Below are positions 7,999 to 16,700 of a stretch of DNA of 46,421 nucleotides, piece by piece (position 1 is the stretch's first letter; each line of letters starts with the position of its first letter). The stretch spans positions 1-46,421 of the forward strand of contig JAGHZU010000015.1 of NCBI GenBank assembly GCA_017745235.1, given 5' to 3'. Source of the DNA: Caulobacter sp. Its GTDB lineage: Bacteria; Pseudomonadota; Alphaproteobacteria; Caulobacterales; Caulobacteraceae. Under the pieces are notes generated by a model. The model saw only the letters and a list, made by a program, of their open reading frames with translations, was not told the DNA's origin and searched no databases. Position numbers and translations under genes: made by a program.

Positions 7999-8050
7999 TG
8001 TGACCGTATATTCTGATTGGATGGTCACATTATGCCAACGAAATGGTCAC
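7999..8050. promoter_or_regulatory. GTGACC repeats upstream of the tyrosine operon
   Basis: The 8-mer ATGGTCAC occurs at 8021-8028 and 8043-8050 in direct repeat with 22-nt spacing, about two helical turns. An inverted copy, TGTGACC, is at 7999-8005, pairing with GGTCACA at 8023-8029. The cluster lies 65-116 nt upstream of the aminotransferase start. Phased half-sites suit a multimeric regulator such as an Lrp/AsnC protein. Similar GTGAC elements sit upstream of the Lrp/AsnC gene at 45331, but any regulatory link is inference. Confidence 0.5.
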
Positions 8051-8418
8051 CCCTGCGACAATCGGGATCCAGGGCCGCGCGTCGGGGCGCATCGTGATGA
8101 TTGGGGCGGTTCGGTTGGACATGAAGGGTCCGCTTGCGCCGGGATGAGCGGAAAAAGTTATCCACAGGGTTGGGCGGAGACTCTCCCGCCTGGGGGAGCT
8201 GCCGCGAAGCGACCAAAGGGCCTTCTGTGCGGGTCTTCCCTCTCCGGTCCTTCGCCCCCAGAGGAGAAGGATCCGGCCCCTCCTCCCTTCGCCAGGAAGA
8301 CCGGCTCCGTGCAGGTTTATCCCCGCATTTCTTGAAACGAACTCCAACGATTTCAGTCCGCTACAGGAAAACGCACGTTTCCGGTCCTCGGACTCCGGAA
8401 CGGCCGCACACTAGGGGC
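8051..8418. other. Non-coding stretch between tyrosine operon control region and 107-aa gene
   Basis: No credible gene is seen. It holds one consensus DnaA box, TTATCCACA, at 8158-8166. A CT/GA-rich block at about 8175-8300 contains CTGGGGGAGCTGCCGCGAAGCGACC, a common intergenic repeat form in this group of bacteria. The last ~90 nt must contain the promoter of the gene at 8419, but no clear -35/-10 pair was found. Confidence 0.5.
8158..8166 (+). promoter_or_regulatory. Consensus DnaA box
   Basis: TTATCCACA matches the DnaA consensus exactly. It is isolated: only weak partial matches lie nearby, so this is not an origin. It could be a regulatory or chance site. Confidence 0.35.
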
Positions 8419-8742
8419 ATGAACCAGATCGACGCCTCCGCCTGGAACCAGGCCCTTCAACTGCAGCTCATGGCCGCCCTGGACGCGGCGTGGGCGGTCA
8501 TCGACGCCAGCCAGGATCCCGAGGAGATCCGCCAGGCCCGTGAGCGGGTGAGGCTGTGTGGGGAATTCGCGGCCACGGCGCGCAAGGTGGCGCTGATGAT
8601 CCCGCGCAAGCCCGAGCGACCCGGCCTGTCCGCCGGCCTCCCGGCGAGCGAGACGCCCGACCTGCCGGCGATCGCCGCCCAGGCGATCCAGGCGCGGCGG
8701 GCGCTGGAACGGCTGAAGGCGGGCAAGCGCGGCCGGCTGTAG
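8419..8742 (+). CDS. Hypothetical protein, 107 aa
   Basis: A predicted helical, soluble protein (MNQIDASAWNQALQLQLM, then QDPEEIRQARERVRLCGEFAATARKVALMIP and a Pro-rich linker, ending in a basic ALERLKAGKRGRL). The N-terminal part resembles small helical proteins conserved in Caulobacterales, but I do not recognise a named family. The start is the ATG at 8419, preceded immediately by TAGGGGC; upstream in-frame sequence looks non-coding. It is convergent with the cell-wall hydrolase gene, 13 nt away. Confidence 0.65.
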   Translation: MNQIDASAWNQALQLQLMAALDAAWAVIDASQDPEEIRQARERVRLCGEFAATARKVALMIPRKPERPGLSAGLPASETPDLPAIAAQAIQARRALERLKAGKRGRL

Positions 8743-8755
8743 CCGAACAACCGCC

Positions 8756-9988
8756 CTAGTTCAGCGGATTGAGCAGGCTGGGCGGCCGCGCCTTCGGCGG
8801 TGGGGGCGGCGGCGGCGGCGCGGCGGCCTCGACGGTCTGGACGACGGCCTCCTTGGGGGCTTCCAGAACGCCGAGAGCCTTGTTGATCTTCTCGATCTCC
8901 TCGGGCGTGGGCAGGCGGCGACCGCCGCGCATGGCCGCGGCCGGATCGCCCGTCATCGGAGGCAGGATCTCGACCACGCCCTCGGGACTGACGATCTTGG
9001 CCGGCTCGCCGGTGGCCACAGGCAGGACCCCGCCGGTGGCGGCCAGGGTGGCCAGGACGCCGGGAGGAGCGGCCTCCAGCGTGCGGGGATCCGCCCCCAT
9101 CAAGATGTCTTCCGACACGGTCTCGTTGGCGGAATAGCGGCCGCGGAACGCCGCCAGCCGGCCGGCGAGGCCCGTCCAGCGGTAGAAGACGTGGGTCCCC
9201 ACCGTGCGCAGCTTGACCAGGGTGGGCGCCCAGTACGGATAGACGTAGTCGGCGTGGTAGTGGGTGGCGGTGCCGACGTCCTTCATGACGAAGCCGGCCA
9301 GGGCCCGCCTGGCCACGATCTCGGCGTTGGCCCAGACCGCCGGGCTGATCGCCCGTTGCAGCGAGCCGTCGCAGGTGAAGCTGAATTGGCAGCCGGTGGA
9401 GCGCGAGGCGCCTTCGTAGATCACCCCGCAGATCGACTTGGGATAGCCGGGGTGGCGCACGCGGTTGAGCACGGCCTGGGCGACGGCCTGCTGGCCGGCC
9501 ACGGGCTCGAACCCCGCCTCGTAATAGACCGCCTGGGTCATGCAGCGCAGGGCCTTGGTCCGTTCGGACGCGGGACCGCTGAGCATGAAGGGCCTGGCCG
9601 GCTCGATGTCGAGCGGGGCCGAGGGCTTGTAGCTGTTGATGAGCCGGGCCTCCTCGAAGTCCGGATCGCGGTCGCCCAGGCGGGGGACGACGCGGACGTC
9701 GACGACCTCCCATCCCCGCACCCGGCCCCAGAAGTCCTTGTGCGGGCGGGGGTCGTGGCGGCGGGCCAGGGCCAGCATGGCCGGGTCCATGTCGGCGGTG
9801 AAGCGGGCCAGGCCCGCGTCGGACAGGGCGCGGGTCACCGTGGCCATGCCGGCGGCGCGCCCGGCCCCCGCCGGAACGTAGTAGGTGGCGCACGCGGAAA
9901 GGCCGCCGAGGGCCAGCAGCGCCCCGGCGGCCTTGTCGAATGGAAACGATCGCGCGGTCGTCGGCACGAAGCGTTCCGCCAGGATCAC
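8756..9988 (-). CDS. SleB/CwlJ-type cell wall hydrolase (Hydrolase_2), probable lipoprotein
   Basis: The 410-aa protein has an N-terminal hydrophobic segment ending in LGGLSAC (lipobox-like, Cys33). The Hydrolase_2 domain (about 145-265) contains LRCMTQAVYYEAGFEP with the expected catalytic Glu, then QAVLNRVRHPGYPKSICGVIYEG, CQFSFTCDG and ATHYHADYVYPYWA. Such enzymes cleave peptidoglycan glycan strands. The C-terminal 60 residues are low complexity with a run of eight Pro. It starts with GTG at 9988, overlapping the Dps stop as GTGA, so the two are translationally coupled. In a non-sporulating bacterium the role would be envelope remodelling. Confidence 0.88.
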   Translation of the reverse strand: MILAERFVPTTARSFPFDKAAGALLALGGLSACATYYVPAGAGRAAGMATVTRALSDAGLARFTADMDPAMLALARRHDPRPHKDFWGRVRGWEVVDVRVVPRLGDRDPDFEEARLINSYKPSAPLDIEPARPFMLSGPASERTKALRCMTQAVYYEAGFEPVAGQQAVAQAVLNRVRHPGYPKSICGVIYEGASRSTGCQFSFTCDGSLQRAISPAVWANAEIVARRALAGFVMKDVGTATHYHADYVYPYWAPTLVKLRTVGTHVFYRWTGLAGRLAAFRGRYSANETVSEDILMGADPRTLEAAPPGVLATLAATGGVLPVATGEPAKIVSPEGVVEILPPMTGDPAAAMRGGRRLPTPEEIEKINKALGVLEAPKEAVVQTVEAAAPPPPPPPPKARPPSLLNPLN

Positions 9989-10464
9989 TTCCGGCCGAGC
10001 GTGGAGCGAAGCATCCAGGCGTGCTTCTCGTGCGCCGCCAGGCGCTGGGTGTAGAGGTCGGCGGTGGCTTCGTCGCCGGCCTCGTCGGCGGCGGGGAAGG
10101 CCGCGCGCAGGGTGGCGATCACGGTCTCGTTGTCGGCCAGCAGTTCCTGGACCATGCCCTCCCAGTCCTTCTCGCCGTCGCCGTCCTTGATGCTGGAGAG
10201 GTTGCCGAAAGCGGCGTAGCCCTGCGGGGCCAGTTCGCCCAGCGCGCGAATCCGTTCAGCTATGGCGTCCAGGGCTGCCCACTCTTCCGTGTACTGGCCT
10301 TCCAGCAATACGTGCAGAGCCTGGAAGTTCGGGCCGCGGACATTCCAGTGATAACCATGTGTCTTGAGATAAAGCGCGTAGCTATCGGCCAACACCTTGT
10401 TGAGCCCTGCGGCGATGTCCGTCCGTTGTTTCGCCGTAAAACCGGTGTTCAGGGTCGTCGCCAT
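9985..10464 (-). CDS. dps: Dps-family ferritin-like DNA-binding protein
   Basis: The 159-aa protein is a normal-length Dps, which forms 12-subunit shells that oxidise and store iron and protect DNA during starvation or peroxide stress. The inter-subunit ferroxidase residues are visible: H39 in GYHWNVRGPNF, H51 and E55 in LHVLLEGQ, then D66 and E70 in LDAIAERIRALG. The N-terminal tail holds Lys and Arg suited to DNA contact. The ATG at 10464 has GGGAG 6 nt upstream and is preferred to the ATG at 10470. It is coupled to the downstream cell-wall hydrolase, an unusual pairing. Confidence 0.94.
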   Translation of the reverse strand: MATTLNTGFTAKQRTDIAAGLNKVLADSYALYLKTHGYHWNVRGPNFQALHVLLEGQYTEEWAALDAIAERIRALGELAPQGYAAFGNLSSIKDGDGEKDWEGMVQELLADNETVIATLRAAFPAADEAGDEATADLYTQRLAAHEKHAWMLRSTLGRK

Positions 10465-10540
10465 CACCATCTCCCGTGTTGCGTGTCTTAGGTAAGCGTG
10501 TCCATGCTCTTGGCAAGACGATATGTTGGCGCGGAGTAAG

Positions 10541-12934
10541 ATGCAGAACCCCCCGCCACCCGCCGCGGACCGCGGGCGCAATACGCCCCATCTGCTTAGC
10601 GCGTGGATCAATCCAACAGTTCCACCGCCATGGTGGCGAGCGGCCCTGCTGACGCTGGGGGCGATCGGCGTGGCTGCGGGGCTGCGGGTGGCGTTGCTGG
10701 GCCTGGGCGGGTCGATCGGGGTGACCCAGACCTTCTTCCCCGCGATGATCCTGGTGACGCTGTACGCCGGCTGGCGCTGGGGAGTGGTCCCCCTGATAAC
10801 GGGCGGAGCCTTCGCGCTGTGGCTGTGGTCCGGAGGGCCCGACGGCGTGCTGGACGACACCGAGGCCGCCACCCTGGTGCTGTACGGGCTGACCTCCGGG
10901 GTGACGGTAGGCGTGGCCGAGGCGCTGCGCCGGACCATGGCCGACCTGACCCGGGCCCGCGAACGCCAGGTCGAGGCCGAGACGCGGCTGGCCGTGACCC
11001 AGACCGCCGCGGGCGTGGGCTCTTGGGAATGGGACGTGGTCGCCAACGACCTGGCCCTGTCGCCCGGGGCGCGCGCGAACCTGGGCCTGCCGACCACCGG
11101 CCCGGTGGACCTGGAAGCGCTGCTGGAGACCATCCACCCCGACGACCGCAACTCGGTGCGCTCGACCATCCGCGAGGCGATCCGGAGCAAGACCGCCTAC
11201 GAGATCGAGTACCGCATGCTTTCGCCGGAGGGCGAGCGCTGGATCCACGGCCGGGGCGAAGTGGTACGCGACGCCACCGGCCGCGCGGTGCGGATGATCG
11301 GCGTCAATTTCGAGGTCACCAAGCGCCGCCAGGCCGAGGAACGCCTGCGCGAGAGCGAGGAGCGCTTCCGCACCCTGGCCGACAGCGCCCCGGCCCTGAT
11401 GTGGATCACCCGCGACGACGGGGTGCGGGCGTTCGTCAACTCCGCCTACGCCGCCTTCGCCGGGGTCGACTACGACGAGGCCCTGGTGCTGGACTGGCGC
11501 TCGCGGCTGCATTCCGACGACTTGCCCCAGATCCTGAAGGCCCAGATCACCGGCGAGGCCTCGCGCCTGCCGTTCAGCCTGGAGGGGCGCTATCGCCGGG
11601 CCGACGGCGAGATGCGCTGGCTCAAGTCGTTCTCCCAGCCGCGCTATGGTCCCGGCGGCGTCTTCAACGGCTTCATCGGCATCGCCTTCGACGTGACCGA
11701 GGCCAAGGAGGCCGAGGCCAAGCTGACGGGGCTCAACGAACTGCTGGCCGACCGCGTGCAGGAGGCCCTGGCCGAGCGCGACGCCGCCCAGGCCGCCCTC
11801 ACCCAGTCGCAGAAGCTGGAGGCCATCGGCCAGCTGACCGGCGGGGTGGCCCACGACTTCAACAACCTGCTGACCGTCATCATCGGCGCCCTGGACGTGC
11901 TGGAGCGCAATCCCGACGACGAAAAGCGGCGCGAGCGGATGCTGACGGCGGCCCAGTCGGCGGCCAGGCGCGGCGAGAAGCTGACCCAGCACCTGCTGGC
12001 CTTCGCCCGCCGCCAGCCCCTGCACCCGGAAATCTGCCGCATCGATGCGATGATCACCGAGAGCGAAGGGTTGCTGCGCAAGGCGGTCGGCGAGAGCGTG
12101 GAGCTGTTCCTGGACCTGAAGGCCGGCGAGCGCACCACCCTGACCGACTCCGGCCAGTTCGAGGCCGCCCTGCTGAACCTGGTGGTCAACGCCCGCGACG
12201 CCACCCCGGCCGGCGGCCGGATCCTGGTGATGAGCCGCCCGGTCGACCTGCCCGAGGCGCGCGGCGAGCTGCCGGCCGGCCGCTATCTGAGCGTCTCGGT
12301 GCGCGACACCGGCCAGGGCATGGACGCCGAGACCGTGCAGCGGGCGTTCGAGCCGTTCTACACCACCAAGCCGGTGGGCAAGGGCACGGGCCTTGGCCTG
12401 TCGCAGGTCTATGGCTTCGTGCGCCAGAGCGGCGGCGAGGTCACGATCGAGTCCGAGCCCGGCGAGGGCGCGACCGTGACCATGCTGCTGCCCGTCCGCG
12501 AGGCCTTCACCCCGATCGAGGTCTATGTCGCCCCGCCGCCCAGCACGCGGACCACCGCCCATGTGCTGCTGGTCGAGGACGACGCCGAGGTGGGCGACCT
12601 GATCGAGGCGATGATCGTCGAGCTGGGGCACATGGTCAGCCGCGCCGCCAACGCCGACGAGGCCCTGGCCATCACCCGCAACGACCCCACCCTGGGCATG
12701 GTCATCACCGACGTGATGATGCCCGGCGGCAAGAGCGGCGTGGACCTGGCCATGACGCTGCGGGCCGAACGTCCGGAGCTGCCGATCCTGCTCAGTTCCG
12801 GCTACACCGGCCAGGAGCTGATGCGGGCGCACGAGACGCCCTGGCCCCTGCTACGCAAACCCTACGCCCTGGACGCCCTGGCGCGGGCGATGGACGAGGC
12901 CTGGGAGCGGCGCGCCACCTCCTCCGTTCACTGA
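10541..12934 (+). CDS. Hybrid sensor histidine kinase (membrane, PAS-PAS-HisKA-HATPase-REC)
   Basis: The 797-aa protein has an N-terminal membrane region (about 30-125, three to four helices, DUF4118-like). It is followed by two PAS domains (about 150-270 and 280-400; WEWDVVANDL, FRTLADSAPALMWI) and a short coiled coil. The HisKA domain carries phospho-acceptor H438 in GGVAHDFNNLL. The ATPase domain has N box NLVVNARDA, DTGQGM and GTGLGLSQVYG. A C-terminal receiver carries Asp724 (VITDVMMPGG) and a conserved KPY near the end. All catalytic residues appear intact. ATG 10541 has GGAG 4 nt upstream; ATG 10523 is an alternative. The signal and partner are unknown. It is divergent from dps. Confidence 0.92.
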   Translation: MQNPPPPAADRGRNTPHLLSAWINPTVPPPWWRAALLTLGAIGVAAGLRVALLGLGGSIGVTQTFFPAMILVTLYAGWRWGVVPLITGGAFALWLWSGGPDGVLDDTEAATLVLYGLTSGVTVGVAEALRRTMADLTRARERQVEAETRLAVTQTAAGVGSWEWDVVANDLALSPGARANLGLPTTGPVDLEALLETIHPDDRNSVRSTIREAIRSKTAYEIEYRMLSPEGERWIHGRGEVVRDATGRAVRMIGVNFEVTKRRQAEERLRESEERFRTLADSAPALMWITRDDGVRAFVNSAYAAFAGVDYDEALVLDWRSRLHSDDLPQILKAQITGEASRLPFSLEGRYRRADGEMRWLKSFSQPRYGPGGVFNGFIGIAFDVTEAKEAEAKLTGLNELLADRVQEALAERDAAQAALTQSQKLEAIGQLTGGVAHDFNNLLTVIIGALDVLERNPDDEKRRERMLTAAQSAARRGEKLTQHLLAFARRQPLHPEICRIDAMITESEGLLRKAVGESVELFLDLKAGERTTLTDSGQFEAALLNLVVNARDATPAGGRILVMSRPVDLPEARGELPAGRYLSVSVRDTGQGMDAETVQRAFEPFYTTKPVGKGTGLGLSQVYGFVRQSGGEVTIESEPGEGATVTMLLPVREAFTPIEVYVAPPPSTRTTAHVLLVEDDAEVGDLIEAMIVELGHMVSRAANADEALAITRNDPTLGMVITDVMMPGGKSGVDLAMTLRAERPELPILLSSGYTGQELMRAHETPWPLLRKPYALDALARAMDEAWERRATSSVH

Positions 12935-12949
12935 TTTCGCGTCGGCCCT

Positions 12950-12977
12950 TTGCAAGGGGCTGACGAGGGTCTATATG
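12950..12977 (+). promoter_or_regulatory. Probable promoter of nadABC
   Basis: TTGCAA (12950-12955), 16-nt spacer, TATATG (12972-12977). The predicted start near 12984 falls just before the first of two palindromes, giving a leader of ~127 nt to the nadA ATG. Confidence 0.5.
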
Positions 12978-12989
12978 TCTCTCAGACCC

Positions 12990-13010
12990 TTTTGCTCAAT
13001 TTAAGCAAAA
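12990..13010. promoter_or_regulatory. Palindrome 1 in nadA leader, probable NAD-biosynthesis operator
   Basis: The 17-bp core TTGCTCAATTTAAGCAA (12992-13008) extends by AT pairs to 21 bp with one mismatch. It sits at the predicted transcription start, a typical repressor position. The core matches palindrome 2 at 13081 in WTGCTCA-RTT-TRAGCAW form. NadQ is the regulator predicted for alphaproteobacterial nadABC operons and is the most likely owner, by inference. Confidence 0.6.
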
Positions 13011-13080
13011 GCGTTCACGCCCGGTTCCTCGCGATGGGGAAGCCCTCTCCTGGAGCCAGGCGTTTTTTGATGCCCTGGAA

Positions 13081-13097
13081 ATGCTCAGTTTGAGCAT
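13081..13097. promoter_or_regulatory. Palindrome 2 in nadA leader, probable NAD-biosynthesis operator
   Basis: ATGCTCAGTTTGAGCAT is a perfect 7-bp inverted repeat around GTT. It lies 14 nt upstream of the nadA ATG and 89 nt (centre to centre) from palindrome 1. Two related sites at this distance could allow looping, or the second could belong to a second promoter. Confidence 0.6.
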
Positions 13098-13110
13098 AAG
13101 CGAGGATCAG

Positions 13111-14196
13111 ATGGCCGACGGTTTTGCTTCCCTGGCGTTCACGCCCGACGTCGAGGCCGCCACCGCCTCGGCCTGGGACAAGGTCAAGCACCACGTCACG
13201 CCGATGGAATGGCGCCTTCACGCGCCGCTGATCGCCGAGATCAACCGGCTGAAGCGCGAGAAGAACGCGGTCATCCTGGCCCACAACTACATGACCCCCG
13301 AGATCTTCCACGGCGTGGGCGACTTCGTGGGCGACAGCCTGGCCCTGGCCCGTGAGGCGGCCAAGTGCGACGCCCAGGTGATCGTCCAGGCCGGCGTGCA
13401 CTTCATGGCCGAGACCAGCAAGGTGCTGGCCCCGGAGAAGACGGTGCTGATCCCCGACCTGAAGGCCGGCTGCAGCCTGGCCTCGTCGATCACGGGCGCG
13501 GACGTGCGGCTGATCAAGGAACGCCACCCGGGGATCCCCGTGGTGACCTACGTCAACACCACAGCCGACGTGAAGGCCGAGACCGACATCTGCTGCACCA
13601 GCGCCAACGCCGTGCAGGTGGTGGAGTGGGCGGCGCGCGAGTGGGGCGTGGACAAGGTGATCCTGATCCCCGACGAGTTCCTGGCCCGCAACGTGGCCCG
13701 CCAGACCGACGTGAAGATCATCGCCTGGGCCGGCCACTGCGAGGTGCACAAGCGCTTCACCGCCAGCGACATCGCAGACATGCGCGACGCCTGGCCGGGC
13801 GCGGAGATCCTGGCTCACCCCGAGTGCCCCGCCGAGATCCTGGAGGCCGCCGACTTCGCCGGCTCGACCGCGGCGATGAACGACTACGTGGCCCTGCGCA
13901 AGCCGGCCCAGGTGGTGCTGATCACCGAGTGCTCGATGGCCAGCAACGTCCAGGCCGAGAGCCCGGGGACCCAGTTCATCGGCCCCTGCAACATGTGCCC
14001 GCACATGAAGCGCATCAGCCTGCAGAACATCTACGACGCCCTGGTCCACGACCAGTTCGAGGTGACGGTGGACGCCGACGTCCTGGACCGCGCCCGCCTG
14101 GCCGTGCAGCGGATGATCGACCTGCCGCCGCCGGCGGTCCCGGCCCGCTACGACCTAGTGAAGGCCAAGCACCACGTGGACGTGGAGCTGATCTGA
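13111..14196 (+). CDS. nadA: Quinolinate synthase A
   Basis: The 361-aa enzyme condenses iminoaspartate with dihydroxyacetone phosphate to quinolinate using a [4Fe-4S] cluster. Cluster Cys candidates are in [20 protein letters not shown] and [10 protein letters not shown]. The HNYMTPEIF and GHCEVHKRF segments are family signatures. ATG 13111 is chosen because GAGGATCAG precedes it; an upstream in-frame ATG at 13081 lies inside an operator-like palindrome. It is the first gene of nadA-nadB-nadC and its product is used by NadC. Confidence 0.95.
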   Translation: MADGFASLAFTPDVEAATASAWDKVKHHVTPMEWRLHAPLIAEINRLKREKNAVILAHNYMTPEIFHGVGDFVGDSLALAREAAKCDAQVIVQAGVHFMAETSKVLAPEKTVLIPDLKAGCSLASSITGADVRLIKERHPGIPVVTYVNTTADVKAETDICCTSANAVQVVEWAAREWGVDKVILIPDEFLARNVARQTDVKIIAWAGHCEVHKRFTASDIADMRDAWPGAEILAHPECPAEILEAADFAGSTAAMNDYVALRKPAQVVLITECSMASNVQAESPGTQFIGPCNMCPHMKRISLQNIYDALVHDQFEVTVDADVLDRARLAVQRMIDLPPPAVPARYDLVKAKHHVDVELI

Positions 14197-14252
14197 CGAA
14201 ACCCGTTCCTTCCTCGCCTGTGTCGCGGGAAGGACTTCGGAGTGAGCTTGCT

Positions 14253-15776
14253 ATGGTTGAGCGTATCGTCTTCGAAGGCCCCGTGATCCTCGGGGCGGGC
14301 CTGGCGGGCCTTTCCGCCGCCCTGGCCGCCACGGACAATGGCGGCAAGGCCCTGGTGCTGTCGCCCGCGCCCCTGGCCACCGGCTGCTCCAGCGCCTGGG
14401 CGCAGGGCGGCATGGCCGCGGCCCTGTCGGACGACGACGCCCCCGCCCTGCACGCCGCCGACACCATCGCGGCGGGCGCGGGACTGTGCGATCCAGAGGC
14501 CGTCGACCTGTTGACCACAGAGGGCCCCGACGCCGTGCGCGCCCTGGCGGCCCTGGGCGCGCCGTTCGACCGCAGGCCCGACGACAGCTTCGTCTTGAGC
14601 CTGGAAGCCGCCCACGCCCGGGCGCGGGTGGCCCGGGTGGGCGGCGACGGGGCCGGGGCGGCGATCATGGCCGCCGTGATCGCGACGGTGCGCGCGAGGC
14701 CCGCCATCGCCGTGCGCGAGAATGCCCGCGCCCGCCGCCTGCTGCAGGACGCGACGAGCCGCGTGGTGGGGCTGATCGCCGAGATCGACGGAGCCCTGGT
14801 CGAGATCCTGGCCCCGGCCGTGATCCTGGCCACCGGCGGGGTGGGCGGCCTCTACGCCGTCACCACGACCCCCGCACAGGTGCGCGGCGAGGGCCTGGGC
14901 CTGGCCGCCCTGGCCGGCGCCGAGATCGCCGATCCGGAGTTCGTGCAGTTCCACCCCACGGCCATCGACATCGGCAAGGATCCCGCCCCCCTGGCCACCG
15001 AGGCCCTGCGCGGCGAGGGCGCGATCCTGCGGGACAGGACCGGCCGCGCCTTCATGGCCGACTACCATCCGGCCAAGGAACTGGCGCCGCGCGACGTTGT
15101 GGCCCGCGCCATCCACGCCGAGCGCGCCGCGGGCCGTGGCGCGTTCCTGGACGCGACGGCGGCCGTGGGCGAGCACTTCCCTCACGAGTTCCCGGCCGTG
15201 TTCGCCGCCTGCAGGGGCGCGGGGATCGACCCGCGCGTCCAGCCGATCCCGGTGACGCCGGCCGTGCACTACCACATGGGCGGCGTGGCCACGGACCTGG
15301 ACGGCCGCACCAGCCTGCCGGGCCTGCTGGCGGCGGGCGAATGCGCGGCCACCGGCGTGCACGGCGCCAACCGCCTGGCCTCCAACAGCCTGCTGGAAGC
15401 GGCGGTGTTCGGCGCGCGCGCCGGCCGGGCGGCCAAGGCCCTGGCCATGGGCGGCGCCCCCGTCGCGGCCCTGCCCGCCCCAGACCTGCCCGGCGAGGCC
15501 CTGGCCCAGTTGCGCCAGGCGATGAGCCGCGACGCCGGCGTGATCCGCGACGCCGAGGGCCTGACCCGCCTGACCGCCGTGCTGGACGCGCTGGAGGCCG
15601 CCCATGGCGCGGCGCCCACCCTGGTCGCCGCCCAGCTGATCGCCCGCGCGGCCCTGGCCCGCCAGGAAAGCCGGGGCGGCCACTTCCGCGCCGACTTCCC
15701 CGCCACGAGCCTTGCCGAACGCACCTTCGTCACCCTCGCCACCTCCGAGGCCGGCTTGCGCTACGCCGCGGAATAG
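14253..15776 (+). CDS. nadB: L-aspartate oxidase
   Basis: The 507-aa flavoprotein oxidises aspartate to iminoaspartate for NadA. The FAD dinucleotide fold is at the start (VILGAGLAGLSAAL), followed by SSAWAQGGMAAAL, VILATGGVGGLY, EFVQFHPTAI, ALRGEGAILRDRTG and the flavin-binding HGANRLASNSLLE, as in the succinate dehydrogenase/fumarate reductase flavoprotein family. The C-terminal helical domain (LRQAMSRDAGVIRD) is present. ATG 14253 has GGAGTGAG about 8-10 nt upstream. It follows nadA by 56 nt and precedes nadC by ~41 nt. Confidence 0.95.
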   Translation: MVERIVFEGPVILGAGLAGLSAALAATDNGGKALVLSPAPLATGCSSAWAQGGMAAALSDDDAPALHAADTIAAGAGLCDPEAVDLLTTEGPDAVRALAALGAPFDRRPDDSFVLSLEAAHARARVARVGGDGAGAAIMAAVIATVRARPAIAVRENARARRLLQDATSRVVGLIAEIDGALVEILAPAVILATGGVGGLYAVTTTPAQVRGEGLGLAALAGAEIADPEFVQFHPTAIDIGKDPAPLATEALRGEGAILRDRTGRAFMADYHPAKELAPRDVVARAIHAERAAGRGAFLDATAAVGEHFPHEFPAVFAACRGAGIDPRVQPIPVTPAVHYHMGGVATDLDGRTSLPGLLAAGECAATGVHGANRLASNSLLEAAVFGARAGRAAKALAMGGAPVAALPAPDLPGEALAQLRQAMSRDAGVIRDAEGLTRLTAVLDALEAAHGAAPTLVAAQLIARAALARQESRGGHFRADFPATSLAERTFVTLATSEAGLRYAAE

Positions 15777-15817
15777 GCGCGCCGCCCCTGAGATCCCCTT
15801 CCGACGCCGGAGCTGCC

Positions 15818-16681
15818 TTGAGCGTGCCTTCCCTTTCGATGACTCCCCTCCCCGACCTGCTGGTCCGCCCCATCGTCGACATGGCCCTGGCCGAGGACCT
15901 GGGCCGGGCCGGCGACGTGACCGCCCAGGCCTGCATCGACGCCGAGGCGCGGCTGTCGGTGGTGTTCGCCGCGCGGCAGGACGGCCGGGTGTCGGGCCTG
16001 TCGTGCGCGCGCCTGGCCCTGGCGGCCCTGGACCCGACAGCCGCGTTCGAGGTGGTGACGCCCGACGGCGCAGACGCCGCGCCGGGCGCTGTGCTGGCCA
16101 GGGCCGAGGGGAACGCCCGTGCAGTGCTGGCGGCCGAGCGCACGGGACTGAACCTGCTGGGCCGCCTGTCGGGCGTGGCCACCCTGACGCGAGCCTATGT
16201 GCGCCTGGTCGAGGGCACCGGCGCGGTGATCGTCGACACCCGCAAGACCACCCCGGGGCTGCGGGCGCTGGAGAAGTACGCCGTGCGCTGCGGCGGCGGA
16301 GTCAATCACCGCTTCGGCCTGGATGACGCGATCCTGATCAAGGACAACCACGTGGCCGCCTGCGGCGGTGTGGGCGAGGCCGTGCGCCGGGCCCGCGCCT
16401 TCGCCGGCCATCTGGTGAAGGTCGAGGTCGAGGTCGACGGCCTGGACCAGCTGGAAGACGCGCTGAAGCACGGCCCCGACGTGGTGATGCTGGACAATTT
16501 CAGCCTCGACGACCTGAAGACCGCCGTGGCCCTGGCCAAGGGCCGGGCGGTGCTGGAGGCCTCCGGCGGGGTGAACCTGACCACCGTGCGGGCCATAGCC
16601 GAGACCGGCGTGGACGTGATCAGCGTGGGCGCCCTGACCCACTCCGCGCCGGTGCTGGACATCGGCCTGGACGCGGTTTGA
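15818..16681 (+). CDS. nadC: Nicotinate-nucleotide pyrophosphorylase (quinolinate phosphoribosyltransferase)
   Basis: The enzyme converts quinolinate and PRPP to nicotinate mononucleotide with CO2 release. Signatures are ALAEDLGRAGDVTA near the N-terminus, AERTGLNLLGRLSGVAT, DTRKTTPGLRALEKYAV, HRFGLDDAILIKDNH and VMLDNFSLDDL. Two starts are possible: TTG at 15818 with GGAG 5 nt upstream (287 aa), or ATG at 15839 without a ribosome site (280 aa). The TTG is preferred here on spacing. It is the last gene of the de novo NAD operon and is followed by hairpins at 16701 and 16761. Confidence 0.93.
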   Translation: MSVPSLSMTPLPDLLVRPIVDMALAEDLGRAGDVTAQACIDAEARLSVVFAARQDGRVSGLSCARLALAALDPTAAFEVVTPDGADAAPGAVLARAEGNARAVLAAERTGLNLLGRLSGVATLTRAYVRLVEGTGAVIVDTRKTTPGLRALEKYAVRCGGGVNHRFGLDDAILIKDNHVAACGGVGEAVRRARAFAGHLVKVEVEVDGLDQLEDALKHGPDVVMLDNFSLDDLKTAVALAKGRAVLEASGGVNLTTVRAIAETGVDVISVGALTHSAPVLDIGLDAV

Positions 16682-16700
16682 TTTTCCGCCGCCCCCGGGC

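Noticed and set aside
8025..8216. 63-codon minus-strand frame in the gap upstream of the tyrosine operon
   Set aside because: No ribosome site and erratic composition. It crosses the operator repeats and the DnaA box.
10382..12832. An 816-codon open frame antisense to the hybrid histidine kinase
   Set aside because: Low-complexity Gly/Gln/Arg/His translation with no domain, while the + strand frame encodes a complete kinase. Typical of high third-position GC.
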